A stretch of DNA of 51,486 nucleotides from JBJYKD01 sp049310025. GTDB lineage: Bacteria; Bacillota; Thermosediminibacteria; Thermosediminibacterales; Tepidanaerobacteraceae. Shown here piece by piece: positions 24,802 to 33,187 of this stretch. Each line of letters starts with the position of its first letter. The first letter of the stretch is position 1. A program made the position numbers and the translations under genes. The notes under the pieces were generated by a model. It was not told the origin of the DNA and made no database searches. It saw only the letters and a list, made by a program, of their open reading frames with translations. The stretch spans positions 1 to 51,486 of the forward strand of contig NZ_JBJYKD010000024.1 of NCBI RefSeq assembly GCF_049310025.1, read 5' to 3'.

Positions 24802-25762
24802 AGTGCCACGGATCCTGGGGAAATTTCATTATCACCCTTTTATAGACAGCCAGCTCCTCGGGGGTATCGTCGTGAAACATGCCTTTTTTCAACCCCTGGA
24901 GCTTTCTCAGATCCTTTTGGGTGGAAATCCCCATGTCTTTTGTAATCCTTGAGACGGTTTTAGTCCTGGCGGCGTCCAGGGAATCGACCAGGCTGGCGCC
25001 GCTTTTCAACTGATTTTTTAGTTCTTCGGTAAGATAAGATGAAGCCATCCGGGTCAGCGGGTTTCCGCATATGCCGCTCCTCGTCACCCCGAACACCTCC
25101 GGGAGTTTTCTGGCAATTCCTATTTCCACCGACCATTTGAGTTCTTCGGTTTCCCGCATCACACATTCTCTCAAGGTTTTGGGGGTGCACAGGGCGTAGT
25201 TCTTCAGCGAGCGGATGATGGCGTGTTCCAGTGTGTGGGCTTTCTCCGGCTCCACCTCCGACCCTATCCGCCCAACGATGGCCACATTTTTGCCCGTTTC
25301 ATACTCAAAGCCGTATATGGTTATCTCTATATTTTTCCTGTCGGAACCGAAGGTGGTATAACCCCCGGCCGGGTGCCAGCCCGCTCCGCAGATCACCGGA
25401 TACCCCTCCGACCGCAGTTCCTGTATATCAAGTTTTTCCACCCCAAGCGCCACCAGGCCTTCATCGGTATATTCAAAATTCCTCGCCCTGGCCCTCTCGC
25501 GGCCTATCACCCGGGCGAAAAGACCCTGTTTGTCCGGCGCCGTCGGAATGTTTCCCATCCAGAGGTCTTCAATCCTGGCCAGGACGCCCACGGGGTAAAA
25601 GGTTTCATCCTCCGATGAAATGGGGAAGAGAAAGACTTCACCGCCAATGCCGGCACCGGACAGCATTTTTGAAAAATAGGGGTCGAAAAAAACACCCTGT
25701 AAAACTCCGCCGTCGGGGCGGGGCAAAACTCCGTTAATAATGGGAAGGGCAAATAAGTCCAA
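24800..25762 (-). CDS. Conserved protein of unknown function
   Basis: I place the start at the TTG 25762 (320 residues, LDLFALPIINGVLPRPDGG) because AAAGGAGG lies eight bases upstream; a longer frame to 25846 has no such site. I do not recognise the family. Visible features: no signal peptide or membrane helix, a glycine-rich block GAGWHPAGGYTTFGSDRKN (about 155-173), HTLEHAIIRSLKNYALCTPKTL with two histidines in an H-x3-H spacing, and a charged C-terminal third. It precedes the HTH operon by about 120 bases and could belong to the same cassette. Confidence 0.7.
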   Translation of the reverse strand: MDLFALPIINGVLPRPDGGVLQGVFFDPYFSKMLSGAGIGGEVFLFPISSEDETFYPVGVLARIEDLWMGNIPTAPDKQGLFARVIGRERARARNFEYTDEGLVALGVEKLDIQELRSEGYPVICGAGWHPAGGYTTFGSDRKNIEITIYGFEYETGKNVAIVGRIGSEVEPEKAHTLEHAIIRSLKNYALCTPKTLRECVMRETEELKWSVEIGIARKLPEVFGVTRSGICGNPLTRMASSYLTEELKNQLKSGASLVDSLDAARTKTVSRITKDMGISTQKDLRKLQGLKKGMFHDDTPEELAVYKRVIMKFPQDPWH

Positions 25763-25906
25763 ACACTTTACCTCCTTTATTTTAGAATGGCTCCACCTGC
25801 GCTTGGGGCAAAACTCCATCGCCAGTGATGATATCCGGCGTCGCATCTCACCCTCCGCTTCGCCGTGCCGCTCCAGGCGTATAGCAAGGTATCTTCAGAA
25901 CAGTCA

Positions 25907-26881
25907 TCATATTGTCCGGTTTAAGTTGGAAAAGTAATCTTCGAGGGTGCGCTTTATCTGGTTTATATCTTTGCTCTGCTGGATTATCTGCTTTACCGGT
26001 GCGGACCGGGGTAGGCCTTTGAGATACCATGCCAGGTGTTTGCGCATTTCCAGCAGGCCGACGCGCTCTCCGTGAAAGGCTACGGCCCTGTCCAGGTGCA
26101 GCATCATGGTTTTGAACCTTTCTTCCAGGCTAACGGGAGGAAGATTTTCGCCGGTTTTCAGGAAATGCCTGATTTCCCGAAATATCCAGGGGTTTCCAAG
26201 GGCGCCACGGCCCACCATTATGCCGTCGCAGCCGGTCTTTTGTAAAATGGCCGCGGCATCTTCGGGGGAGAAGACATCCCCGTTGCCTATAACCGGGATG
26301 CTTACCGCCTTCTTCACTTCCCTTATCACATCCCAGTCCGCCCTGCCGCTGTAAAATTGTTCCCGGGTTCTGCCGTGTACAATTATTACGGCCGCTCCGC
26401 TCTTTTCCGCCATTACAGAAAATTCCACGGCGTTGGCGTGTTCTTCGTCCCATCCCTTGCGTATCTTCACCGTCACCGGCTTACCGGCGGACTCAACGGT
26501 TTTCTGTATTATTCTGGAAGAAAGCTCCGGGTCTTTCATCAGAGCGCATCCGTCGCCGTTTTTCACTATCTTCGGCGTGGGACATCCCATGTTGATATTT
26601 ATAAAATCGAAGGGTTCGCCTGCGATCTTTCGAACGGCTTCGACGAAAAAAACGGGGTCATTGCCGAACAGCTGCACTCCTATGGGATGCTCATGGGGAC
26701 CCGTCTTGAGCAGTTTAAAAGTCTTTTCATCATTATAATACAGGCCCCGGGTGCTTATCATCTCGGTTATGAGGATGTCGGCCCCCATTTCCTTGCAGAT
26801 GCTCCTGAATGGCAGGTCTGTAATGCCCGCCATGGGGGCCAGAAACAACGGGATTTCGGGAAGATCAGAATTAAATAACAT
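25907..26881 (-). CDS. dusB: tRNA dihydrouridine synthase B
   Basis: DusB reduces uridines in the D-loop of tRNA using FMN and NADPH. The 324-residue protein starts with PEIPLFLAPMAGITDLPFR, has the catalytic cysteine in NMGCPTPKIVKNGDGCALM (first Cys) and the FMN phosphate loop IVHGRTREQFYSG, followed by GNGDVFSPEDA and GRGALGNPWIF, then a helical domain. ATG with GGAGGCGG upstream. It follows coaX, a frequent Firmicute arrangement. Confidence 0.95.
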   Translation of the reverse strand: MLFNSDLPEIPLFLAPMAGITDLPFRSICKEMGADILITEMISTRGLYYNDEKTFKLLKTGPHEHPIGVQLFGNDPVFFVEAVRKIAGEPFDFININMGCPTPKIVKNGDGCALMKDPELSSRIIQKTVESAGKPVTVKIRKGWDEEHANAVEFSVMAEKSGAAVIIVHGRTREQFYSGRADWDVIREVKKAVSIPVIGNGDVFSPEDAAAILQKTGCDGIMVGRGALGNPWIFREIRHFLKTGENLPPVSLEERFKTMMLHLDRAVAFHGERVGLLEMRKHLAWYLKGLPRSAPVKQIIQQSKDINQIKRTLEDYFSNLNRTI

Positions 26882-26903
26882 TTGCCGCCTCCGGTATTTA
26901 AAC

Positions 26904-26934
26904 TTTGAGGGAAAACCTAATGTTTTCCCTCAAA
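26904..26934. repeat. 13-bp perfect hairpin at the coaX-dusB junction
   Basis: TTTGAGGGAAAAC and GTTTTCCCTCAAA flank five bases and include the end of coaX. There is no T run on the minus strand, so it may be a partial terminator or a processing hairpin that lowers dusB expression. Confidence 0.55.
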
Positions 26935-27705
26935 AGATTCGGTGTTCTTTTCATACAACAGCCGCAATCCGTCCAGTGTAAGCATCATATCGACGGTGTC
27001 TATAGACCTCGTTTCGCTGCATATAAGGGGGGCAAGCCCTCCCGTGGCCACGGTAAATATGCGGCCTCCCCCCATCTCTTCTTTCATCCTGCCCACTATC
27101 TCGTCCACAAGACCCACGTATCCATAGAAAATGCCCGCCTGCATGCTGGCGGCTGTGTTCCTGCCGATTATTTTGTCGGGTCTTGCGATTTCGACGCGGT
27201 AGAGCCGGGCCGCGCTTTTAAAAAGGGCTTCGGTGGATATGCCGATACCCGGGGCAATGGCGCCTCCAAGGTAATCAAGGCCCGCCGTTACTGCGTCAAA
27301 AGTGGTGGCGGTGCCGAAATCCACGATGATTACCGGACCTCCGTATTTATGATGCGCCGCCACGGCGTTTACTATGCGGTCGGCCCCCACTTCCCGGGGA
27401 TTTTCATACTTTATGTTGATCCCCGTCTTTATGCCGGGGCCCACGACCAGAGGCTTTACTGAAAAGTATTTTAAGCACATCTTTTCGAGTACGGGGGTTA
27501 TTGTGGGCACCACCGAAGATATTATGGCCCCACGGATGGATAAAATGTTCACACCCGCGTCCCTCAGCAGAGATTTCAACATGATACCGTACTCGTCTTC
27601 GGTCTGTTCCTTATAAGTAGCCATTCGCCACGACGCTGTGAGGTTATGGCCGTGGTATATTCCAAAAACAATGTTGGTATTTCCCACATCTACCGCCAGC
27701 AGCAT
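26917..27705 (-). CDS. coaX: Type III pantothenate kinase
   Basis: CoaX phosphorylates pantothenate in the first step of coenzyme A synthesis. The 262-residue protein begins MLLAVDVGNTNIVFGIYHG (ASKHA phosphate loop) and has the GADRIVNAVAAHHKYG and DFGTATTFDAV motifs of the family. ATG start after GAAGGTG. It lies four bases after a pantothenate-type ECF S component, so substrate uptake and activation are co-expressed. Confidence 0.95.
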   Translation of the reverse strand: MLLAVDVGNTNIVFGIYHGHNLTASWRMATYKEQTEDEYGIMLKSLLRDAGVNILSIRGAIISSVVPTITPVLEKMCLKYFSVKPLVVGPGIKTGINIKYENPREVGADRIVNAVAAHHKYGGPVIIVDFGTATTFDAVTAGLDYLGGAIAPGIGISTEALFKSAARLYRVEIARPDKIIGRNTAASMQAGIFYGYVGLVDEIVGRMKEEMGGGRIFTVATGGLAPLICSETRSIDTVDMMLTLDGLRLLYEKNTESFEGKH

Positions 27706-27709
27706 TTTT

Positions 27710-28231
27710 TCACCTTCTCATTCTTTTGAGAGTCCTGCACAAGACGGTGGTGATCGCCATGGCTACGACGATTTCCGGAATTCCATGGGTCAGGGCTATC
27801 CCCAGGGCCACGGGTCCGGCAAGGTAACCCCTTAAAACGGCAATACCCAGCACGCCCGCGGTATTGGTGAGGGTACCAAAAACCGCCGCCAGGGCGTAGC
27901 TTCCGGTGGCGCGATATACGCCATGGGATACGACACCGATGAAAATTCTCGGCAGGACGGCCACAAGAGGATCTGCAAAAAGCGCGTTGCCAGCCCTCAA
28001 AAAGCTGTAAAGGCCGAAAATAAGCCCTGTAAGAGCCCCTACCAGCGGTCCCTCCAGGACTCCGCCGAGAATGGCCGGGATGTGCATGATGGTGGCATGG
28101 CCGGCGGCGGTCGGCACGGGTATGAACCCGAGAGGGGTCATCCCCAGCACTATGGAAACCGCCCCCAGAAGGCCGGCCACTGTCACCCTCCTGGCCTGCA
28201 ATCTCCTGACCACGGCAGACTCCGTCTTCAT
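27710..28231 (-). CDS. panT: ECF transporter S component, probably pantothenate (PanT-like)
   Basis: A 173-residue protein with five to six membrane helices. The N-terminus (ARRVTVAGLLGAVSIVLGMTP) has the AxxxA-type contact with the EcfT subunit, and the loop GFIPVPTAAGHATIMHIPAILGGVLEGP is typical of the group. Specificity for pantothenate is inferred from co-transcription with coaX. ATG 28231 with GGAGGTGAT upstream. Confidence 0.8.
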   Translation of the reverse strand: MKTESAVVRRLQARRVTVAGLLGAVSIVLGMTPLGFIPVPTAAGHATIMHIPAILGGVLEGPLVGALTGLIFGLYSFLRAGNALFADPLVAVLPRIFIGVVSHGVYRATGSYALAAVFGTLTNTAGVLGIAVLRGYLAGPVALGIALTHGIPEIVVAMAITTVLCRTLKRMRR

Positions 28232-28272
28232 TTTTATCACCTCCGTTCCGGCTCATCGAGGATGCCGGACGA

Positions 28273-28289
28273 TTTGAGCTGTGCTCAAA
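28273..28289. promoter_or_regulatory. 7-3-7 inverted repeat, candidate operator of panT-coaX
   Basis: TTTGAGC-TGT-GCTCAAA is perfect and lies just after a -10 box (TAAAAT) with a TTGCGC -35 at 17 bases on the minus strand. A repressor bound here would block the panT-coaX-dusB promoter. Confidence 0.5.
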
Positions 28290-28338
28290 CAAATTTTATC
28301 AGAATTTAAGATGGCGCGCAATACGGCGCAAAATAAAA

Positions 28339-28365
28339 AAATTCCGGTGCTTTCGCCCGGAATTT
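28339..28365 (-). terminator. Terminator after the ArsR gene
   Basis: AAATTCCGG and CCGGAATTT with a nine-base loop, followed by T-rich DNA on the minus strand. Confidence 0.8.
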
Positions 28366-28379
28366 CAGAAACTGTTTTA

Positions 28380-28688
28380 TCAAGCGCCTTCGAGGGCTTC
28401 CATCCGCAAATTGAACAATATGGTTTCCAGGTACATCAGGAATTCCCGGATATTTTCATCACGGAGGCTGTAAAACACATACTTGCCCTCCTGGCGGCAC
28501 TTCAATATACCGCTTTCCTTGAGCGTCTTGAGGTGCCCCGAGATGTTGGACTGGGATGCTCCCAATTCGTTCACCAGCTGGGTCACGGTTTTTTCGCGTT
28601 CCCTCAAAGCCTCGATAATCCTGAGACGTGTTTTGTCGGCAAGCCCCTGTAAAAACTGGACTTTGAACTCGGTAAGATTAAATGTCAA
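28380..28688 (-). CDS. ArsR-family transcriptional regulator
   Basis: The 102-residue winged-helix protein has LADKTRLRIIEALREREKTV and the recognition region GASQSNISGHLKTLKESGIL, then the wing CRQEGKYVFYSLRD. It lacks the ELCVCD metal motif of classical ArsR/SmtB and has a single cysteine, so it probably senses something other than arsenic or cadmium. The TTG start follows GAAGGAGGG. It is 13 bases after the radical SAM gene and likely represses the operon through the palindrome at 30090-30111. Confidence 0.93.
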   Translation of the reverse strand: MTFNLTEFKVQFLQGLADKTRLRIIEALREREKTVTQLVNELGASQSNISGHLKTLKESGILKCRQEGKYVFYSLRDENIREFLMYLETILFNLRMEALEGA

Positions 28689-28701
28689 TATTTTCCCTCC
28701 T

Positions 28702-30069
28702 TCAATTTACAGCCGCTTCTTTTTCACCGGCGTTTTTTTCATACCAGATTCTGTCGGCAATCTGACCCCATTCCTCTGCATAGGGCTGCAGCTTCTTTGC
28801 AAATTCGGCCGCCGTTTCGTCAGCATGAATCTGGGTGGGATAAGCCCCGCTCTCTTCCACAATCTCCCTCAGCATCTCGGGGTTGTCTATGATGGGGCAG
28901 GGCCTTCTCAAATTCTGATTAAAGGGCTGGCGTTTCTGGTAGGCCCTCATCAAAGGCGAACCCAGCGCTTCTTTTAAAGAGACATTCTTGATATTGCATG
29001 TGGAATAATGCACAAAAGCGCAGGGCTCCACCTCCCCGTGGGCGTTGATATGCAGGTATCTCCGGCCGCCGGCTATACATCCGTTGGAGGCCTCCCCGTC
29101 GTTCCAGAAGTCCATCAGGAATATGGGTTTTGTCCTCCGGTACTCCAGTATCCTGTCGTACATGTACGCCCTCTGCTCCGGTGTCGCCATCATCGAAAGG
29201 TCCACATCCTTGCCTATGGGTATGTAAGTGAAATACCACCCAAAGGCCACACCTTTATCCACCAGCATATCCACAAATTCTTCACTGGCCAGTTCCTCGG
29301 TGTTTTGACGCGTGTAAGTCACCGAAACGCCGTAAATAAGACCTGCATCCCGCATCCTGTCCATGGCTTCCATGACTTTCTTGAATACTCCCTTACCCCG
29401 CCGGGCGTCGGTGGTCTCCTCAAACCCCTCGATGCTGAAAGCCACCGTTATGTTGCCCACCCGCTTCATTTCTTTGACGAAGCCGTCGTCGATGAGGGTG
29501 CCGTTGGTGAATAGATGGAAGCACTGGGAACCGTGTTTCTCCGCCAACTTTATTATATCATTTTTTCTGACAGTTGGTTCACCGCCCGACATAATTATAA
29601 AATATATGCCAAGTTCTTCGGCTTCGGTGAGTATCCTGTCCAGCGTGTCAAAGTCCAGTTCATCCTTCCTGTGGTAATCACCGGCCCAGCATCCTGTACA
29701 GTTGAGGTTGCACCTTTCGGTAGGGTCGATGAGGAGACAGAAAGGAACCGAGTAACCGAGTTTTTTCGCCATCTCCTGCTGTTTTGAAACGCCCAGAAAA
29801 TTGGCGTTCAGGAAGAAGTTAACAGCGAATTTTTCTTTGACATGGGGATCGATTTCGGTAAGAAGTCTTTCCGCCAGTTTATACCAGTTGGAATCCCTGT
29901 TCTTTAAAAATCTCTTGACGTTCTGGACATCCACCTTTTGATGAGGCGCCATGGGTATTTTTTCAACCCAATCCATGATTTTGTCAATATTGTTCATGGG
30001 CTGCTTTACAATAAATTTCAAACCCTGTTCGATTACTTTCTCCCCCAGATAGGTATGCGCCAAGTCCAT
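28702..30069 (-). CDS. Radical SAM protein of unknown function
   Basis: A 455-residue protein. Residues about 1-105 are a helical N-terminal domain of unknown role. The radical SAM cluster is CNLNCTGC in DPTERCNLNCTGCWAGDY (about 117-134), followed by FIIMSGGEPTVR. A C-terminal cysteine-bearing region (GCIAGGRRYLHINAHGEVEP, then CAF, STC and RPCPI) resembles an auxiliary-cluster domain. The TERCNLNC pattern is shared with several lipid- and peptide-modifying families; it may be related to the enzymes that join lipid tails in tetraether-type or diabolic-acid lipids, but I cannot prove that. It heads an operon with an ArsR regulator behind a perfect promoter. Confidence 0.85.
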   Translation of the reverse strand: MDLAHTYLGEKVIEQGLKFIVKQPMNNIDKIMDWVEKIPMAPHQKVDVQNVKRFLKNRDSNWYKLAERLLTEIDPHVKEKFAVNFFLNANFLGVSKQQEMAKKLGYSVPFCLLIDPTERCNLNCTGCWAGDYHRKDELDFDTLDRILTEAEELGIYFIIMSGGEPTVRKNDIIKLAEKHGSQCFHLFTNGTLIDDGFVKEMKRVGNITVAFSIEGFEETTDARRGKGVFKKVMEAMDRMRDAGLIYGVSVTYTRQNTEELASEEFVDMLVDKGVAFGWYFTYIPIGKDVDLSMMATPEQRAYMYDRILEYRRTKPIFLMDFWNDGEASNGCIAGGRRYLHINAHGEVEPCAFVHYSTCNIKNVSLKEALGSPLMRAYQKRQPFNQNLRRPCPIIDNPEMLREIVEESGAYPTQIHADETAAEFAKKLQPYAEEWGQIADRIWYEKNAGEKEAAVN

Positions 30070-30089
30070 AAGAAAACCTCCCCTTTCGT

Positions 30090-30111
30090 CGTATCGTCAT
30101 ATGATGATACG
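30090..30111. promoter_or_regulatory. 22-bp palindrome, candidate ArsR operator
   Basis: CGTATC-GT-CATATG-AT-GATACG: outer 6-bp arms and a central CATATG. It starts about three bases after the predicted transcription start of the radical SAM operon, as expected for an ArsR-type repressor. Confidence 0.65.
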
Positions 30112-30120
30112 TCTATATAT

Positions 30121-30149
30121 ATTATAGACCCCTGTTTACTATATGTCAA
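30121..30149 (-). promoter_or_regulatory. Perfect consensus sigma-A promoter of the radical SAM operon
   Basis: TTGACA (30144-30149), 17 bases, TATAAT (30121-30126) on the minus strand. Full consensus implies strong expression once repression is lifted. Confidence 0.85.
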
Positions 30150-30224
30150 ATGGCTTGTTTTTATGTTAAACATTTACAAAAATGGCATTAATCTATTTAG
30201 CATATAGGGCACGGTAATCGCAAA

Positions 30225-30680
30225 TTAATTCAACAGCAATTTTGCCCCTACAGACAGAAACACCAGTCCCAGAAATTTGAGCCAGGTGAAGGGGATTTTT
30301 TCAAGGCCGAAAAGCCCGAAGTGGTCCACCAGGCAGGCGGTGAGTACCTGCCCCACGATAATGGACGTGGTGGCCACCGCAGCCCCCAGCTTTGGGATGC
30401 TCATCACCACCCCGTAAGTTATTATGACGCCGATGATGCCCCCCAGGTAATAGTACCACGGCAGCTGGGAAAAATTGCTCCAGTTTCCCCGGCCCAGGCC
30501 CAGAATCAGTATTATCGCCATGGTTATGGTGGCGGTAATGTGGACTATAAAAGTGGCTTCAGAAAGACCCACCGCCTTGCTCACCGCGGAGTTCATGGAA
30601 CCCTGGACTGCCATGGCCACACCGGCAAAAAAAGCGACAAAAGCAAAAAAAATATCTCCGGAAATCGACAATTTTATCAC
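30225..30680 (-). CDS. DMT-superfamily membrane protein (YdcZ/DUF606)
   Basis: A 151-residue protein with about five membrane helices and the DUF606 pattern (FFAGVAMAVQGSMNSAVSKA at the N-terminus, GGIIGVIITYGVVMSIPKLG in the middle, QVLTACLVDHFGLFG near the end). These short proteins often work as pairs; no second copy is adjacent. The start may be GTG 30680 or TTG 30671 (AAAGGGTGAT upstream of the latter). Substrate unknown. Confidence 0.85.
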   Translation of the reverse strand: MIKLSISGDIFFAFVAFFAGVAMAVQGSMNSAVSKAVGLSEATFIVHITATITMAIILILGLGRGNWSNFSQLPWYYYLGGIIGVIITYGVVMSIPKLGAAVATTSIIVGQVLTACLVDHFGLFGLEKIPFTWLKFLGLVFLSVGAKLLLN

Positions 30681-30727
30681 CCTTTATTATCTTCCCTCCG
30701 CATCCACACCAGTATTCCACAAAAAAT

Positions 30728-30754
30728 AAGGCTGCCGACATTGTCGGCAGCCTT
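30728..30754 (-). terminator. Terminator after ftsH
   Basis: A perfect 13-bp inverted repeat (AAGGCTGCCGACA / TGTCGGCAGCCTT) followed by ATTTTTT on the minus strand. Confidence 0.9.
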
Positions 30755-30761
30755 TTCATAA

Positions 30762-32567
30762 TCATGCGCTGGCAAATACTTCCAGAAATTCTTTTTCATC
30801 CAGTTTTTCGCGCTCCAGAAGGGCCTGGGCGACTTTGTGAAGCTTGTTTATATTCTCCGATAAGAGCGTCTTGGCCTTCTGGTAACACTTGTCTATTATA
30901 TTGCGCACTTCTTTGTCAATGGATGCGGCCACTTCTTCGCTGTAGTTCCTCCCCCGGGCCAGGTCTCTGCCAAGAAAGACCTCTTCCTGCTTGTGGCCCA
31001 GAGTCATGGGGCCGATGGCCTCGCTCATGCCGTACTCCATGACCATCCTTCGGGCTATCTCCGTGGCCCTTTCCAGGTCGTTATAGGCCCCGGTGCTCAC
31101 TTCGTTAAGCACCAGTTCCTCCGAAGCCCTGCCGCCCAGGAGATGGGTCACCTGGTCTAAAAGCTCGCTTTTGCCCATGAAGAACCGGTCCTCTTTTGGG
31201 AGTATCATGGTATAGCCGCCGGCTCTACCCCGCGGAACTATTGAAACTTCGTGCACCGGGTCCACATGGGGCAGCAGCTGTGCCACCACCGCGTGGCCGG
31301 CCTCATGATAGGCGACCAGCCTGCGCTCCCTTTCGGTCATTATACGGCTCTTTTTTTCCGGGCCGGCCACAACCCGCGTTATGGCTTCCTCCAGTTCGGG
31401 CATCTCTATCTTTTTCTTATTGCGCCTTGCCGAAAGCAGCGCCGCCTCATTCATGAGGTTTTCCAGGTCGGCCCCCGTAAAGCCCGGCGTCCTGCGGGCC
31501 AGCACCGATAGGTCCACATTTTCCGCCAGGGGCTTGTTTCGGGCATGGACTTTGAGGATTTCCTCCCGACCCTTGACATCCGGGCGATCCACCACCACTT
31601 CCCGGTCGAACCTACCCGGTCGAAGCAGGGCCGGGTCCAGGATATCGGGCCTGTTGGTGGCGGCCAGGATTATAATGCCTTCGTTGACGCCAAAGCCGTC
31701 CATCTCCACCAGCAGCTGGTTGAGGGTCTGCTCCCTCTCATCGTGCCCTCCGCCCAGACCCGCCCCTCTCTGGCGGCCTACCGCGTCAATCTCGTCTATA
31801 AAAACAATGCACGGGGCGTTTTTCTTGGCCTGTTCAAAAAGGTCTCTCACCCTGGCGGCGCCAACGCCCACAAACATCTCGACAAAATCGGAACCGCTGA
31901 TGCTGAAAAACGGCACTCCAGCTTCGCCGGCCACCGCCCTGGCAAGGAGGGTTTTCCCGGTGCCGGGTGGTCCCACCAGCAGGACTCCTTTGGGAATCCG
32001 GGCGCCGATTTCGACAAATTTTTTGGGGTGTTTTAAAAATTCCACTATTTCCTGCAGTTCCTCTTTGGCCTCATCCACACCGGCCACGTCCTTGAAGGTG
32101 ACGCGCTTTTTATCATCGGTGTGGAGCTTGGCCCTGCTCCTGCCAAAGGACATGACCCGGCTGCCGCCGCCCTGACTCTGCTGCATAAAAAAATACCAAG
32201 CCCCGATAAAGAGCAAAACCAGGAACACCGACGGCAGCACGGAGGACCACCAGGGGGCCGCGGGCTTGGGTTCGGCGTCCATTGTGATTTCCCCTTTTTC
32301 CACCTTTGGCTGTATCTTCTCCATGAAAGCCGGACCGGCTATGTCCGTGACATAGCTTGCGAAGCTCCTCCCGTCTTTCAAAACACCCGTAATATTATTG
32401 TCAACCATCTTAATGCTTTTTACCTGGTTTTTATCTATCAACTGGATGAGTTCGGAATAGCTGATGTGCACCTGCGCTACATCCTGGTTGGAATACCATT
32501 GGACCACGGAAAGTATCAAAATAAATATCAGCAGGTAAAAGCTGATGCTACGGAAAAAATTGTTCAA
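30762..32567 (-). CDS. ftsH: ATP-dependent zinc metalloprotease FtsH
   Basis: FtsH degrades membrane and short-lived cytosolic proteins as a membrane-anchored hexamer. In the 601-residue protein two membrane helices (about 6-24 and 106-128) flank the small outer domain; the AAA module has GPPGTGKT at 199-206 and IVFIDEID at 254-261; the protease carries HEAGH at 421-425. The start is TTG at 32567 with GGGAGGAG upstream. Order tilS-hprT-ftsH is conserved in Firmicutes. Confidence 0.97.
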   Translation of the reverse strand: MNNFFRSISFYLLIFILILSVVQWYSNQDVAQVHISYSELIQLIDKNQVKSIKMVDNNITGVLKDGRSFASYVTDIAGPAFMEKIQPKVEKGEITMDAEPKPAAPWWSSVLPSVFLVLLFIGAWYFFMQQSQGGGSRVMSFGRSRAKLHTDDKKRVTFKDVAGVDEAKEELQEIVEFLKHPKKFVEIGARIPKGVLLVGPPGTGKTLLARAVAGEAGVPFFSISGSDFVEMFVGVGAARVRDLFEQAKKNAPCIVFIDEIDAVGRQRGAGLGGGHDEREQTLNQLLVEMDGFGVNEGIIILAATNRPDILDPALLRPGRFDREVVVDRPDVKGREEILKVHARNKPLAENVDLSVLARRTPGFTGADLENLMNEAALLSARRNKKKIEMPELEEAITRVVAGPEKKSRIMTERERRLVAYHEAGHAVVAQLLPHVDPVHEVSIVPRGRAGGYTMILPKEDRFFMGKSELLDQVTHLLGGRASEELVLNEVSTGAYNDLERATEIARRMVMEYGMSEAIGPMTLGHKQEEVFLGRDLARGRNYSEEVAASIDKEVRNIIDKCYQKAKTLLSENINKLHKVAQALLEREKLDEKEFLEVFASA

Positions 32568-32635
32568 AAACGCTCCTCCCTTCCAGGAATACTCCTACGA
32601 TATTTTACCACAGATAAATCCTTTTTACAATTGCT

Positions 32636-33178
32636 CTATTGCCTGTACACTTCGGGCTTTAAAACACATATATACGGTAAATTCCTGTATCTTTCGCCGT
32701 AGTCGAGGCCGTAACCCACCACGAAATAGTCGGGTATTTCAAAACCAAGGTAATCCACCTTTATGTCCACCTTGCGGCGGGTCGGCTTATCGAGCAGAGC
32801 GCATATTTTGATGCTGGCAGGCCTGCGCGATTTCAATATGTTGTAAAGGTAACTCAATGTCAAGCCCGAATCGATGATATCTTCTATTATCAGCAGGTGC
32901 TTGCCTTCCACGTCCTCCTCCAGGTCCTTCAATATCCTGACGACACCGGAAGACTCGGTGGAGGCGCCGTAACTTGAAACCGCCATGAAATCCACCTGCA
33001 CCGGCAGGTTGATTTTGCGGATGATGTCCGCCATAAAAATGACGGCGCCTTTCAGCACTCCCACCAGGAGAATGTTATCCTTGTCTTTGTAGTCCCGGGT
33101 TATCATTTCACCCAGTTCTTTCAACCTGCAATTTATCTGCTCTTCCGATATCAAAATTTTTTCTATCTCATTAAACAC
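32636..33178 (-). CDS. hpt: Hypoxanthine phosphoribosyltransferase
   Basis: The 180-residue purine-salvage enzyme has the PRPP loop LLIIEDIIDSGLTLSYL and the early GVLKGAVIFMADI motif of HPRT. It converts hypoxanthine or guanine to the nucleotide. GTG start; the gap to tilS is nine bases, with AGGAGG in the end of tilS. Confidence 0.95.
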   Translation of the reverse strand: MFNEIEKILISEEQINCRLKELGEMITRDYKDKDNILLVGVLKGAVIFMADIIRKINLPVQVDFMAVSSYGASTESSGVVRILKDLEEDVEGKHLLIIEDIIDSGLTLSYLYNILKSRRPASIKICALLDKPTRRKVDIKVDYLGFEIPDYFVVGYGLDYGERYRNLPYICVLKPEVYRQ

Positions 33179-33187
33179 TTTATTGCT

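Noticed and set aside
23517..24845. 442-codon open frame on the plus strand opposite the HTH and partner genes
   Set aside because: It spans three minus-strand features and has low-complexity composition expected of an antisense shadow.
31381..32175. 264-codon plus-strand frame opposite ftsH
   Set aside because: Ser/Pro/Arg-rich shadow of the AAA domain; no start signal.
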